Shown here piece by piece: positions 22,049 through 32,983 of a stretch of 64,000 nt of DNA (the first letter of the stretch is position 1; every line of letters begins with the position of its first letter). Source of the stretch: Portulaca oleracea. Taxonomy: Eukaryota; Streptophyta; Magnoliopsida; Caryophyllales; Portulacaceae. The translations under genes and the position numbers were made by a program. The notes under the pieces were generated by a model that was not told where the DNA came from, did no database searches, and saw only the letters and a list, made by a program, of their open reading frames with translations. The stretch spans positions 3,777,001 to 3,841,000 of the forward strand of contig CM055875.1 of assembly GCA_029582165.1 (NCBI GenBank), written 5' to 3'.

Positions 22049-23751
22049 GATGGAGTGGCTGATGCTCCAAAGGTTGTTCTTTTTATTTCATCGTTTGGGT
22101 ATACTCGGTACCTAACCAGGTAATATCGTTCCTTTTCTTTTTAATACAGTTAGTGAGTAGCTTAATTTATTTTTCTTTAGTTTTCTTGTTGTGTTTCTTG
22201 AATTTCTTTTGGGGTGCTTGCTTACCTTTATTTCTATTCACAATGAGGACATTGTAACCTTTTTGTGTGGGAGTGGGGGTGGCATGCTTGCCGGCTTGTG
22301 TGTTTTTCCTTTTCTTTTGTGTGCTTTTTCTTTTGTGTGATTTTTATTTTCTTTTGTGAGGTGTCACTTTAACTCCAATGAGGACATTATAGAGTTTTTG
22401 TGTAGGAGTGGGGTGGCACAAGTGCCTTACAATTTTAGGAAGAGAAACAACTTTTAGTTCCCACTGAGAAAAAGACAAAATTTTAAAAAATTTTCAGCCA
22501 GAGGTAGTTTGTATATATGGTTGAGTCGTTGATTACTAGAATAGTGTGATTGCTTAGTTAAGAATGGTTAGTGAGTGCTTGATAGGCTTCAGGCTTGATT
22601 GTTGTTTATCTAAACATAATAACCTCACATGTATTTGCAACCATGTGGTCTCCTTAGAAATTCACATCTAGGCTAGTTAATGTGATGGTCTTGGTTTAGG
22701 AGGAAAGTTTTAACTTCTTGAATATCCATGCTCTAAGTAAGAAAAGCTGAAAAACAACGTAAAATTTTTTTTAAAAAAAGTTAGTACACCTACACGAGTT
22801 GGTATGAGTGGTACGACGCTCTTACCCCTTAAGCACTTCGTATGCATATGGAGTAGCTGATGTTGGGAGGGTAAACCCCATTTATGGACCGTTTAGTTCC
22901 CGAAAATACTAACACAAAAATAGTAAGAAAAAGAATAAGGTGAAAATGCTGGTTCACCTACATAGATTGGTGTGAGTGGTACGACATTCATACCCCTTAA
23001 TCACTTCGTATGTGTATGGAAAGGATCTATGTAGGAAGAGTAAATCCCTTTTAGGGCCATTCAATTCTCGAAAAACCCAACACCAAAAAAGAATGATATT
23101 AATAATTGTGGAACCTTTCTTTATGTAACCTGTGGCCCTCACCAAGCCAAGGGGGACATCAAAATAGGGAAAGGAACCACCAATAATTCATTAAGCTTCG
23201 AGCATGGGTGTTTAAGTAGTTATTTCTAACCGACTGAACCTTGACTTAAACAAAAACAAGCCAGAAACACTGCACTTAAGCACGAGGAACCCATCAAACT
23301 TATGCATGAATGAGGTGAAACGTGTGAAGTCTAGTAATAGTCTTGCTAGTTGCCTTGAAAGTGCTTGTTAACTGTTCTAAGTTGAGTGAATGCACTGTTT
23401 GAGTAGTTAGTTTCGCGACCGTGTGTGTGGACCTCCTTTTGTGCTGACCTTATCTCATTTTTCCCCTCTTTATCTCACAAATTGTTTCTCTTCCTTGCTC
23501 TTTCTTTTCACTTTTTCTTTCTTTTCTTTTCCTTTCTTTTCTTTTGTTTTCTTTCTTTTACTTTTATGGGTGTAGCGTCTATAAACCCTCACAAGACTTT
23601 CCTCATCCACTAGGGCTGCCAAGGGGCTTAAAGGGCTTGTTACATATGCTAAATACAACCGTGATTCCTACGAAAGTGAGTTAGGATAGTTTAGTTTTAT
23701 TTTCTTTCTTTGTTTTAGTTTACTCGGGGCGAGCAAACCTTTGTGTGGGAG
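22049..23751 (+). other. Gypsy-4 3' non-coding region
   Basis: No gene is seen. It holds two copies of 'caatgaggacatt' followed by 'ttttgtgtgggagtggg'-type purine tracts (22241-22278 and 22375-22412) and a direct repeat of about 160 bp period at 22787-22925 and 22950-23090 (ggtgtgagtggtacgac, cccttaatcacttcgtatg). The repeated purine tracts resemble the true PPT just before the LTR. Confidence 0.6.
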
Positions 23752-24248
23752 TGTTGTTTGGGCTTATTTTGAGCTGAATTAAGACCATGAATTAAGTATT
23801 TTTGGTTGTGGTTTCTTCACTTGGTTGGAAAATTGGTGTAATATACAGGTCTTAATCAAAATTCAAGAAGAAGTAAAGAAAGAAAGGGAAAAAATGAAAG
23901 AAATGGCAAAGAAGAGCAGCAATAAGCATAGACGCTGCTAGCGCCTTGATACGCGCTACCAGCGCTTAGATTCAGGAAGTCAAAAACAACGTCAAGCACA
24001 GGCACTGCCAGCACCTTGATACGCGCTACCAATGCCCCGGTCAGAAAGTGCGGTCGAGGGGAAAATTTAAAGCGCTACCAGCGCCTTGATACGCGCTACT
24101 ACCGCCTGATATATTTTGGGCCCTCGTAGTGCGCCGTTTCATGTAAAGTTTTGATATGTTGTTTTATTTTATTCCCAAACTTCTTTTATAAATACTGTGT
24201 GATGCTTCATGAAAAAGAGATCATTAGACTTAGTTTCTTTTATTATTA
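23752..24248 (+). repeat. Gypsy-4 3' LTR, U3 and TATA part
   Basis: It starts after the PPT. Three copies of a double-dyad unit (gcgctaccagcgcc, ttgatac, gcgctaccagcgc) lie at 23931-23967, 24001-24037 and 24071-24107 at 70-bp spacing. A TATA box tttataaata at 24185-24194 lies about 75 bp downstream. The LTR is cut in a TTA-rich stretch at 24248 by the Helitron-like insertion. Confidence 0.65.
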
Positions 24249-24258
24249 CTAGTCTTCC

Positions 24259-24281
24259 CAGCGTGTGCTCTGCACACGCTG
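24259..24281. repeat. Terminal hairpin of the Helitron-like element
   Basis: Perfect 10-bp arms with a 3-nt loop lie six bases from the CTAG terminus. Confidence 0.75.
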
Positions 24282-24739
24282 ACCCGACAATTATAGCTGT
24301 TAATTTAAAACACATTAGTACCATGGCTACTATTGATTACATACATAATATGTCTCGTGTAGCATTCTTAATACAAAAAGATATATCGGGCTTCAAACAT
24401 GGAAAGAATATTGTAGCTATATGAACATTACTTATTATGGGAACTTATGGGGATTATTATACAATGAGGACTATAGAGCAAAAACTTGTTTACACAACTA
24501 ATTTCAAGCTTACTAATGAGCTGATGATGTGGTTTTCTTCATTCAGCTTCATGCAACAATGTCTCATGCAAGCCATTATGACATATTTATGGATATATTG
24601 AGCATGAGCTGTTTGTTTAGCTTCAACTTTCTGTGCAAAGTGTTGGATTTCCTATCAACCAAGTACCATATAGTTTGTAAACAAAAGGATAAATAGGTCT
24701 TGTAAACAAAAGGATAAATGCTACAAAATGCAGTGTTAC

Positions 24740-24939
24740 CTGTGTAAAGATAGCTTTTGCTTTTGCGATCCATAGCTTGTTGCGATTTCAATTGGTGCTA
24801 AACTATCAGCAATTGAGGCAACTATGTTTCCTGTAAGGACAATATCATGGTAGCCACATAATTCACACTCATTGGCATATGTATAGCTGTTGTCAACCCA
24901 AATGGAAGGCCCAGGTTACTAAGTGCATGGGCAATTGAC
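24740..24939 (-). pseudogene. Unassigned exon fragment with Cys pair in Helitron-like element
   Basis: Minus strand: acceptor ttttcag before 24939, donor gtaaca after 24740. One frame reads SYTYANECELCGYHDIVLTG then NIVASIADSLAPIEIATSYG; the start of the exon is open in another frame, suggesting an indel. Family not recognised. Confidence 0.35.
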
Positions 24940-25341
24940 CTGAAAAATGCAATATTTATAGAAGTTTTAGATGATATAAGTAATTGCTAATAACAAATCA
25001 AACAACTTCCCATGACAAAAAATAATGAACCGGTAAAGTGCATAATCTAATTCCGTAATTTCTCATTGTTCTTTCCATGGAGATGTTCATAAATACAAAT
25101 GAAAATCGAACTATCGAAGAACACAAAGTTTTCTCAAAATTCAGAAAGTTAAATAATGATGACAGTGAGCTAATAACACATCAGCCTGTTAGTTTACGTC
25201 AGTTTTTGAATTTTAAGACAAAAATCACAAGTCGACAATGACACATGAAACTGATACAATGTCGTGTTCTATACTTTTAGCAACTACATCGAAATTCTTG
25301 GTTTATCATGAAGTGCAAGTAACAAAAAATAATGGACATAC

Positions 25342-25484
25342 CAAGCCTCTAAGCGCAACTCCTGAACTATCATATTCTCTAGACACACGTCATCCACTCC
25401 TTTATCATGCCAAAAACTATCCAACTTCCTCTTAACATTTAAAGTTTAAGCTCAAGCAAATCTTTGCAAGATTTAGGGGACATC
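25342..25484 (-). pseudogene. Unassigned exon fragment in Helitron-like element
   Basis: Minus strand: acceptor ...cttgcag at 25485, donor gtatgt at 25341. The 3' two-thirds reads NVKRKLDSFWHDKGVDDVCL then ENMIVQELRLEAW; the 5' third has stops in that frame. I do not recognise the family; it is not a CBL exon. Confidence 0.35.
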
Positions 25485-26659
25485 CTGCAAGAAAACGCAT
25501 TATGAGATAAATACGAACAAAATTCATGCTACATTCTCGACCAAAAAAATGTTAAGACCTCAACGTTGGAGACAGAGAACTCCTGGAATTCTGAGAAGTT
25601 TGATAGGGATCTTTATACATATATAGGACCCAAAAATTCTCCTCCATGTCTCTCCAAAAGCTGGCCAACATCAGTTACTCTATCTATTATTTCCCTATGA
25701 AATTACAAGGGTTGAAAACCTTATAAGTTAAAGGGTCTCACTTTTGTCTTGCTACTCCTTTAAGCATGCTTTGCATAAGCATGGTCTAATTATTATTTTC
25801 TTTAGAGATGGGGATTTTCAAGAGCCTGGAAGCTGTAAAATATGGCTACTTATTTTGCCTTTACACATATTTGTGCAAAACATTTGATGTAGCAACAGCC
25901 TAGAAATACAAAATTAATTAGACCACCTTCCTTCAGTACTCTCTAGCATCATCATCCTAGATAGAGATTTTTCCTAATGTGTGCAAAGATCTACTTGGTT
26001 CACACATATACAAAAACTTGTATACAAATCAATTTCTCATATAATTCCATGGAAATATCCAAACGATAGAGTTTATCAAATCATCCTAATTGTCGGTCTG
26101 TGGTTTCGACCAAGTGAAGGGCTATATAGTGGGAACTTTCTTCAGCATCTTTAACTGGATCAATTATGTGCGATGGCCTAATTTGATATGGTAACTTTGT
26201 GCTCAATGCTCATGCCACTTAAGCTCAAGGTTATTGAAAACTAATATACTAATACTTTGCTAGATAAACAATAAAATAAATGTGCTAAGCTCTAGTACAT
26301 TAAAAAACACAAGTCTTCCAACTTTTGCTGTAAATTAAAACAACTTACAAAAATATATCAAGATCCCAAGTAAAGAAGTATGAACTATAAATGAGAAATC
26401 ACATTCTTCTTTCGTAGATTACATCAATTAGTTATGTTCATTGTAATATGCTTCAGTTATTTTTTTTTAAATATAGCTCTATGCATTTTGAAAGAGTCAT
26501 TATACAAAAACTTATATTGCATGAATCTAAGAGCCATTAATCCACAATTATTGATGTCTAACTAAAAGTGAAGCATTCATACTCTGCTGATCAACTGGCC
26601 ATGCACTTTCATCATATTCCTCTCATCTTTCAGTAGAGCTTCTTCGAGTCATTCATGGA

Positions 26660-26845
26660 GTATGTGACTGTGCTGTTCTTTTCTTGATTTTGATGTGTTG
26701 TTTTTCGAATTTTTCTGGGGGTGTTTCCCTGTGAGAACCCAGTCGTGTATCCTGGGTTTCTTCTGTCAAACTTTGTGCTCTGTGGCACTGTGTTTTTTAT
26801 TAATATTAAGGGCCTGTTGTGCCGCTACTTATCAAAAAAATAAAA
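26660..26845 (+). mobile_element. LINE 3' tail, severely 5'-truncated
   Basis: It ends '...ctacttatcaaaaaaataaaaaaa', the usual poly(A)-like terminus of plant LINEs, preceded by translated blocks LILRACCAATYQK typical of the last codons and UTR of such elements. Target duplication not identified. Confidence 0.5.
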
Positions 26846-27328
26846 AAACTGAAAGAGTCCTTCAAAATTTGAATCAATGAGCATAGAAATTTTATATCTA
26901 CCAACCAATAGACCCCTAATAGTTCAATTTTCTATGAACCATAATCTTTAAAACTATGCTCTACTTTTAGGCATTATTCAGTACATGGTTATTAAAACTT
27001 GGAGAGAAAGGAAAAAAGAAAAAAAAAATTGTCTTTAGATAGTGTGTATGACCACATAACAACTCACCCTTTATTTGTTCTAACTCTTAATTGATCATGA
27101 AACGTCAATTTTAGAACATATGAGGCAATAATATTTTTAAAATCTAAAAGCTTGAGCAAGCCTTACTTGAAACACCTCATAGATCATTGTCAGCTTATAG
27201 GACAAAAATCCAAGGCACCAATAACAATATCTAAGTTTTGGGGGAAAATGATAAAAATTCCTAATTATTACTTTAACTACCAAAAATTGTTTAGATTGAC
27301 TATACAGTTCGAAGGAAGTTGCGTGTAC

Positions 27329-28415
27329 CTTATCACCATTGCCTCCACAACATCACCTGAGAGGATTATATTTGATTTGCGCAATAGTGCCAGGAACATT
27401 TCCTTTAACTGCCAAAAAGGTATTAAAATTGTGAACCAAGTACTAAAAGCATAACCAGGAAATTCAGTTTTGCTTACATAGTAATGAGGAGTGAACACAC
27501 TTCTTCTCGTTCGATTGTCTCAGTTCATACATTCTATAAGCAACTGCAGATTTTAGATGAATAACTTCAGTTTAGTCCATATGTATTTTACACAGATAAA
27601 CCCTTAACATAATTAGATTACATATCAAATAGTAGGTAATTTACATTTAATCTGATCATCTACAGCTGCATTTGGGTGGAAAACACCAAATGATCACACA
27701 AATTCCCTAAATTCAATAACTCCATTGTGCTTAATAGCAAATAAGTCAAAGATCTGCACAAGACCAAACATTTAATGTTCACTCAGCTCAGGGGTTGAAG
27801 TAGAAGAAATTTAAAAGTTTATTTAGTTGCTATTCAGGCAGCATTTCCTCCAAATACAACACTGTTAAGGAAGATTTTGTGGCTACATACTCACCCGATC
27901 TGCAAAGAGCTTCTTCCTTTTACTGTTCCCGAATAAGCAAAGTTGAAACTCTTCCTGTGGGAAAAGGGCAAAAGGCAGCGATTTTGTGTCAGTAACCGAG
28001 ATCTGTACTGAATAAACCAGAATAACAAAATTAACGATAGAACTCTATAGAAGAGTATACCTTGTGAATAAGGTCGTCGTTAATTATTGAGCTACTTAAT
28101 TTTTTAAAGAGCTAGTGCAGAGCTTCCACCTTGCTCACTGTAACTGCAAATATCAATGAACCAAGAAACAAGTAGGCAGTTAGCAGCGGGCTGTCAATTT
28201 TTGACAAATGACCAAGGAGGTCAACACCAACATGTGACAATAATGAAAATACTCTAGGCTCAAGAGGGTTGATCAAGGAAGAAAGATAGTGCAGAAAACA
28301 CAATAAAAATGTTTGTTATTATGCATAATTACTAACAGGGTGTCTCCGAGGCAAGAATTACAGGATCCTCATAACCAAGTGTTCGGCTAATTTTCTTTGA
28401 GTAGCAGCAGCCCAT
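27329..28415 (-). pseudogene. CBL4/SOS3-like calcineurin B-like calcium sensor, pseudogene
   Basis: Six exons with GT/AG borders: 28337-28415, 28061-28143, 27895-27954, 27645-27753, 27501-27543 and 27329-27408. Exon 1 starts MGCCYSKKISRTLGYEDP, an N-myristoylation signal as in CBL4/SOS3. Then follow VSKVEALH.LFKKLSSSII, EEFQLCLFGNSKRKKLFADR, NGVIEFREFV, FGVFHPNAAVDDQIK, MYELRQS and LKEMFLALLRKSNIILS, matching CBL order. CBL proteins bind Ca2+ through EF-hands and activate CIPK kinases; CBL4 acts in salt tolerance. Stops TAG (28112-28114) and TGA (27694-27696) break it, exon 5 is about 10 nt short, and the last EF-hand exon(s) are absent. It lies inside the Helitron-like element. Confidence 0.85.
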
Positions 28416-29235
28416 AGAATCTAGAATACTTGGCCGACCGGTAGCTATTCTGCTCGGGCACGCTTATACTTATTTAAGCCAAAGATTACTTGTGGTCACT
28501 ATCAAAGTTTGCAAATTGCAAGTGACATTGCCAACTGCCAGCTTACCCTAGCTTTCCATTGATTATTACAGACAAAAAATTAAATACCCTAGCTTCCCAC
28601 TGATTATTGCGGACAAAAAATTCTTTACAATATAGGTCATAATACAAGATGCTTTGATAACGCCCATAAGCCTATTTGATTGCCTTTTGACTTTTGTATG
28701 TATCAATATGCTCTATATGATAGTTCATTCAGATACAAAAGAAAAACAATTGGTAAATGTTTGATTTCAAGATGACAAAGTTCACCAAATTTACCAGAGC
28801 AACTCCATAATCAGTCAAAGCAAGAACTAATTACTACCCATGTACAAAATTTCATCCAGATTCCATTTCACAGCTTTGGATCCACTGAACATCTTAGACC
28901 TATGCAATGACGTCAAATATGAGTGAGTTCCATCTTGTTTATTGACTGCAAGGAAGGGTTCCAACTGAATGTCAAGACAAGACCTCATTATGCTGTTACC
29001 AAGAGCTCATGTGACAGGATACCAGTGCGATTGAAAGTAGCAGGTGTTCAACATGTTCCAACCCTAGACATGACCCTGCCGTACACGAGATTGCTGGTAT
29101 CATATTGATTTCATTCATTTACTTACGTCTGCACACCAATGTACGCTACAACACACGCAAGCAGTAACTGGAATAGTTGTTGTTTGCAAATCAGGAGAGC
29201 TTTTTTTTTCTCGTTGTTTTATTCTTCAAGGTGAT

Positions 29236-29239
29236 GAAT

Positions 29240-29282
<43 letters not shown>

Positions 29283-29283
29283 T
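29236..29283. repeat. (TTTA)n microsatellite
   Basis: Twelve tandem copies of a 4-bp TTTA-type unit. Confidence 0.95.
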
Positions 29284-30059
29284 TGTTGGTTATTCTTCCC
29301 CTACCGAAGTACTAACAATGACAAAGAACATTGTCTAAATACACGATTTCAACCACAGTCCAACTTTTGAATTAATCAAGCAACTAATTGTGAACACAAA
29401 ACAATAATTTGCTACCATTATTGTTCCATAGAACTAAGTACACACTTAAATCTTTGAAGATCACATAAATGCTCACCCAAGCATATCAATTGCAATAAGT
29501 CTAAAATTTGTGCTATAGAATTAATATGATCTATGGACATTGGCTACTGGCTCATTGAACAATACCTTCTGATCTTGGGATGCTTTGCATACTTTTCTTA
29601 TACAACCATTTTGGAGATTATGAGTCTCTCTGTAAAGGATTTCAATGAGCATAGCTATCATCATGTTGTACATTTTGAAGTGTGATTTCTCAAGAAATTC
29701 TATCCAAATGACTTCAGAAACTTGAATGGTAGGCTTTTGCTTTGGGGTTCAAGCACTGAGGAGGTGCCAAGTACCCCCCACATATTTGTCATTATCATCT
29801 TCTAGGTTTGGGTTTCTGGTTTTTTTTTTTTTTTTAGGGATTTAATGGGTTTTTAGAAAATGATATTTTTATTTAAAAAATGATTTTTTTTCATTTAGCT
29901 TAAAGAAAATTGGAGGAATATAAGTTATTAATATTATGAAAAGTTTGAATGATTTTGAAATTTTCTTTCCAAAATTTGGCTATTATATAGTAGAGATTGA
30001 TTCGGATCCCTCAGAATTATAGCATTGTCCGATTAAGATACTCGATAGGGATCACACAG

Positions 30060-30962
30060 TTTGCTAATTAACTCCAATCACCGTGCTATCTCCAGACGCT
30101 ATTTCATCGGGGTTTTCTGCTACTTCTCCAGAATCCATTGGAACGGTTTTGGTGTTCACCTAGGATTTGGTGTCGGAAAGCCCATGTGGAACAGAGCACA
30201 ATCACAATACAAACAAATAAGGTATGACATCATCTGATTTCGTTGTTGTTTTTTTACATACATATATATATATATAAATTGACCTTATTTTCGTCAGAAT
30301 AAAACCGGTTCAGAATGAGTTTAATTAGAGCATGTTTAGTCAAAACAAGTTGAAGAGAATGGGCTATAACAGTCTCTGAAAGACACATGAACAACCGTAA
30401 CTACTAACGGAGAAGTAGTATTTTGATGAAGGACCCAACGGTTAGAATATAATTGACCACTTGCATGAGGTGTGCGAATCTCGATCTGACATACAAAACA
30501 CTAATCCTAAAATTGAAAATTTGCGTTGCGAATGCATGAAAATCAGCAGCTCAAAATTATAATGGGAGAATTAAGAAAGAAGGACTACAATTAAAGAGCT
30601 TTAAGATACTTGATGCAAATTTCAATCGTTCAACATGGTGGCAAACAATGAATTGAAGCAAAATTCTGTCAGACCCAATTAGCATTTATCAACTATTTCT
30701 CTTAAAATAAATAACAAATTCCAATAATTTGCAACCAAAAAGCTAGAAATAACAAGAATGAGTACAAGAAAAATGAAACAAAAACAGTTTGCATGTAGAA
30801 GGAAACAAACCTCAGCCTGACAAAACGTGACCGAGCAAAGAAATGGTGATGAATTACAGTAGTCTGAGGACCCAATCAGGTGTATTTGATGGCCGGTGGG
30901 TTGGAAATCTCATTAGGGTTTTTATGTGAATTTGTATTTTAGAGGAACTGATTGTCTTTGAT

Positions 30963-31038
<76 letters not shown>

Positions 31039-31199
31039 AGAGCTCTGAGAGTAACAAAGAAGAAGAAGAAGATGATGATGATGAAGATAGGCAGAAACGG
31101 TCGAAGATAGGAGGACGACAGGTTACAGTTTCATGGGAGTGTGAGACAGAAAAGGAGAAAAATAATGGCAAGGACATGACAAGAAAATAATAAGGAAAG
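30060..31199 (-). pseudogene. Possible captured 5' exons in Helitron-like element
   Basis: On the minus strand, a leader with (CA)n, (TC)n (30966-31034) and GAA/GAT-type repeats runs to a donor-like GCTGAG|GTTTGT at about 30810, typical of a plant 5' UTR exon with an intron. Further along, an ATG near 30140 opens MDSGEVAENPDEIASGDSTV before a stop. These may be 5' exons of the CBL-like gene or of another captured gene; no homology is recognised. The long Ser-rich and poly-repeat frames here are microsatellite translations. Confidence 0.3.
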
Positions 31200-31268
31200 G
31201 TAAGGGTATAAAAGGAAATCAACATTTGGGACCATCTTTCTCCTTATCCGCTTTTATAAGAAGGGTAG

Positions 31269-31269
<1 letters not shown>

Positions 31270-31299
<30 letters not shown>

Positions 31300-31985
31300 T
31301 AGTTTTAGTTTTAGACTTAGTTTATTAGTTCTACTTTCATCATTAATTTCAGTTTTCTCAAGTTTTCTCTCAAATCATGGCGTTGTAAGTTACTCTTTTG
31401 AAATTTAATTCAAGTTAATTCAAGTTTATGTTCCTTTTCGTTTATGCTTTCTTTCTCGTTATTTTAAATTTCATTAGTATTAGTTCCCACAAATTCCACC
31501 TTTTTAGTGAAGATGAGGATTAAGGTTCCTCGAATTCTCCCTCCATGTGATGATTCGAGCAGTCTTAGTAATCCGAATCACGCCCTTTCTTGTTTGTTCA
31601 GGAGAAAGTTTGTGAAGACAATTCAGAAGAAAAGATTGCAATTACAGCTCAGGTTACAGTTTTTAATCTTAAATTTAGTATTAAATTTAGTTTTTATATT
31701 CGTTGTTATAATTTACTTTCTTGAATATGCATTCGTTTTCTTGTTTAGTTTATTGTTCTTGTTCCGTTAGGTTAAACTTTGTTTTCCGTTCATGTTTTCT
31801 TAGTAATACTGTTTTTCAATTCCTGTTTAGTTTAATTATTTCAATTATTTACTGATTTTCGCACTTGAACCTTACCAAACCAATTTTCTTTTGCCTGACA
31901 CATCATCCCTGAGGACACGACAATCCCTACTCCTTAAACCCCGAATATACACAACCGAACAAGTACCTCAAGTGCAGTTAGCACA
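31270..31985 (+). repeat. Gypsy-4 3' LTR, R/U5 part resuming after the insertion
   Basis: (TTA)n at 31270-31298 continues the TTA-rich stretch that ends at 24248. 'tttagacttagttt' at 31310 echoes 'attagacttagtttc' at 24224. The region then runs through 'ctgacacatcatccctgaggacacgac' style U5 sequence to 'aagtgcagttagcaca'. The frames at 31226-31770 are low-complexity and not genes. Confidence 0.5.
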
Positions 31986-32983
31986 ATATAACAATAGACC
32001 TCATCATTGAAAGAACGAAAATCATAAACTTTCCAAGAGTTAGACATCATGAAATCATCAGCATAAATCAACAACATCACTAAAACATGCTTGTTGAAGG
32101 GTAGGCAATATGCGTACCTTGAGAGCGTAGGACCCGAGTCGAGTAAACTCGCGTGGGCAAGGATCTCGAACGTGGACTGGCAACGACCGCGATGTGTGGG
32201 TAAAGAGAGACATAAAATATGAAATTAGTTCTTGATTCAATAAAAAGGGAGCTTCCAAGGTAAGTAAAAAGATTTTGGAAGTCAAGGATGAAAAATGGGA
32301 AAATTCAGATTTTTCTGCATTTATTATTTTGGTCGTATCTCCATGTAGGAGCGTCGGAATATTCTATAATAGGACGTTTTGGAAAGGAAAAATTATGTTC
32401 TACAACTTTTCCGACATGGCCAGAGGCTAACAAGGCTTGGAAGGGCCTGGAAATAGACGTTTTACATTCTGGTTCACTGTAGAATTTCCGGCAGTGAACA
32501 TGGCGAACAGGGGGTTTTCACGGAGATATAACTTCTTGAGTACAAGTCGGAATGGGGCAAATAAGTAGTCTGCGGAAAGCTTGCGGATTATACTACAACC
32601 CCAAATGGTTACATTGGACTTTTAGAAACTTTAAGATCTCCAAAAGTGGTCCCAAATAGGGCTTTCTCAAATTCGTAATATGGTTTGGGGGCTTCTTTAA
32701 GGGGGCATAACTTGAGTTCTAGACATCGGTTTTGGGGGAATTAAAGCCCGACATGAAGCTTACATGAGAGGTATCAAAATACATGGTTTCTTTGGCCTCG
32801 AGACACCTAAGACATCACCATACATAGCCTTCATACATCCTTGCTCAACACACTTAAAACTTAACTTGTTCTGAAACTAGACACATTTTGACATGTACTT
32901 CCACAATTACATACCCAAATCAGTGAGTGTTCTCTTTTTTTCACCTAAACCACAAGAGTAACCACCAAATACTCAACACTTCC
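31986..32983 (-). mobile_element. Outer Gypsy-like LTR (LTR-5), left segment
   Basis: Non-coding sequence continuous, across nested insertions, with 36276-36804 and 55888-56871. The continuity is shown by the TSD pairs of LTR-C and Copia-2. The left end of LTR-5 is not clearly identified. No gene is visible. Confidence 0.45.

Larger units (their letters stand above)
24249..31269 (-). mobile_element. Helitron-like element carrying host gene fragments
   Basis: Minus strand: the 3' end has a 10-bp-arm hairpin (CAGCGTGTGC, 3-nt loop, GCACACGCTG; 24259-24281), six bases, then CTAG at 24252-24249 followed by host T. The 5' end starts TCTACCCTTCTTATAAAAGC at 31269 after a host A. Both ends fit A^T insertion with no target duplication. 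The flanks join into a continuous TTA-rich LTR stretch. The interior carries spliced gene pieces on the same strand, as expected for gene-capturing, non-autonomous Helitrons; no Rep/helicase is seen. A second Helitron-like 5' start (TCTCTACTATATAATAGCC at 29996) means the boundary may instead be 29996, or that elements are nested. Confidence 0.55.
20463..31985 (+). mobile_element. Gypsy-4: gag-only Gypsy element, 3' half with Helitron-split LTR
   Basis: Visible parts: C-terminal gag ORF (about 20598-22048), about 1.7 kb of non-coding sequence with repeated polypurine-like tracts, PPT (about 23736-23751, tttgtgtgggagtg), and an LTR starting near 23752 (tgtttgggc). The LTR continues to 24248, is interrupted by a Helitron-like insertion, and resumes at 31270, ending near 31985 ('gcagttagcaca'). 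No protease, RT or integrase is present. The layout parallels Gypsy-2 (39798-44570, minus), whose PBS is visible. The left end is lost at LTR-B. Confidence 0.65.

Noticed and set aside
24259..24281. Hairpin considered as a rho-independent terminator or microRNA precursor
   Set aside because: Arms too short for a plant microRNA and bacterial terminators do not apply; position beside CTAG fits a Helitron terminus better.
30854..31225. 123-codon minus-strand frame with Ser and His/Thr runs
   Set aside because: Microsatellite translation of (TC)n and (CA)n in a probable leader.
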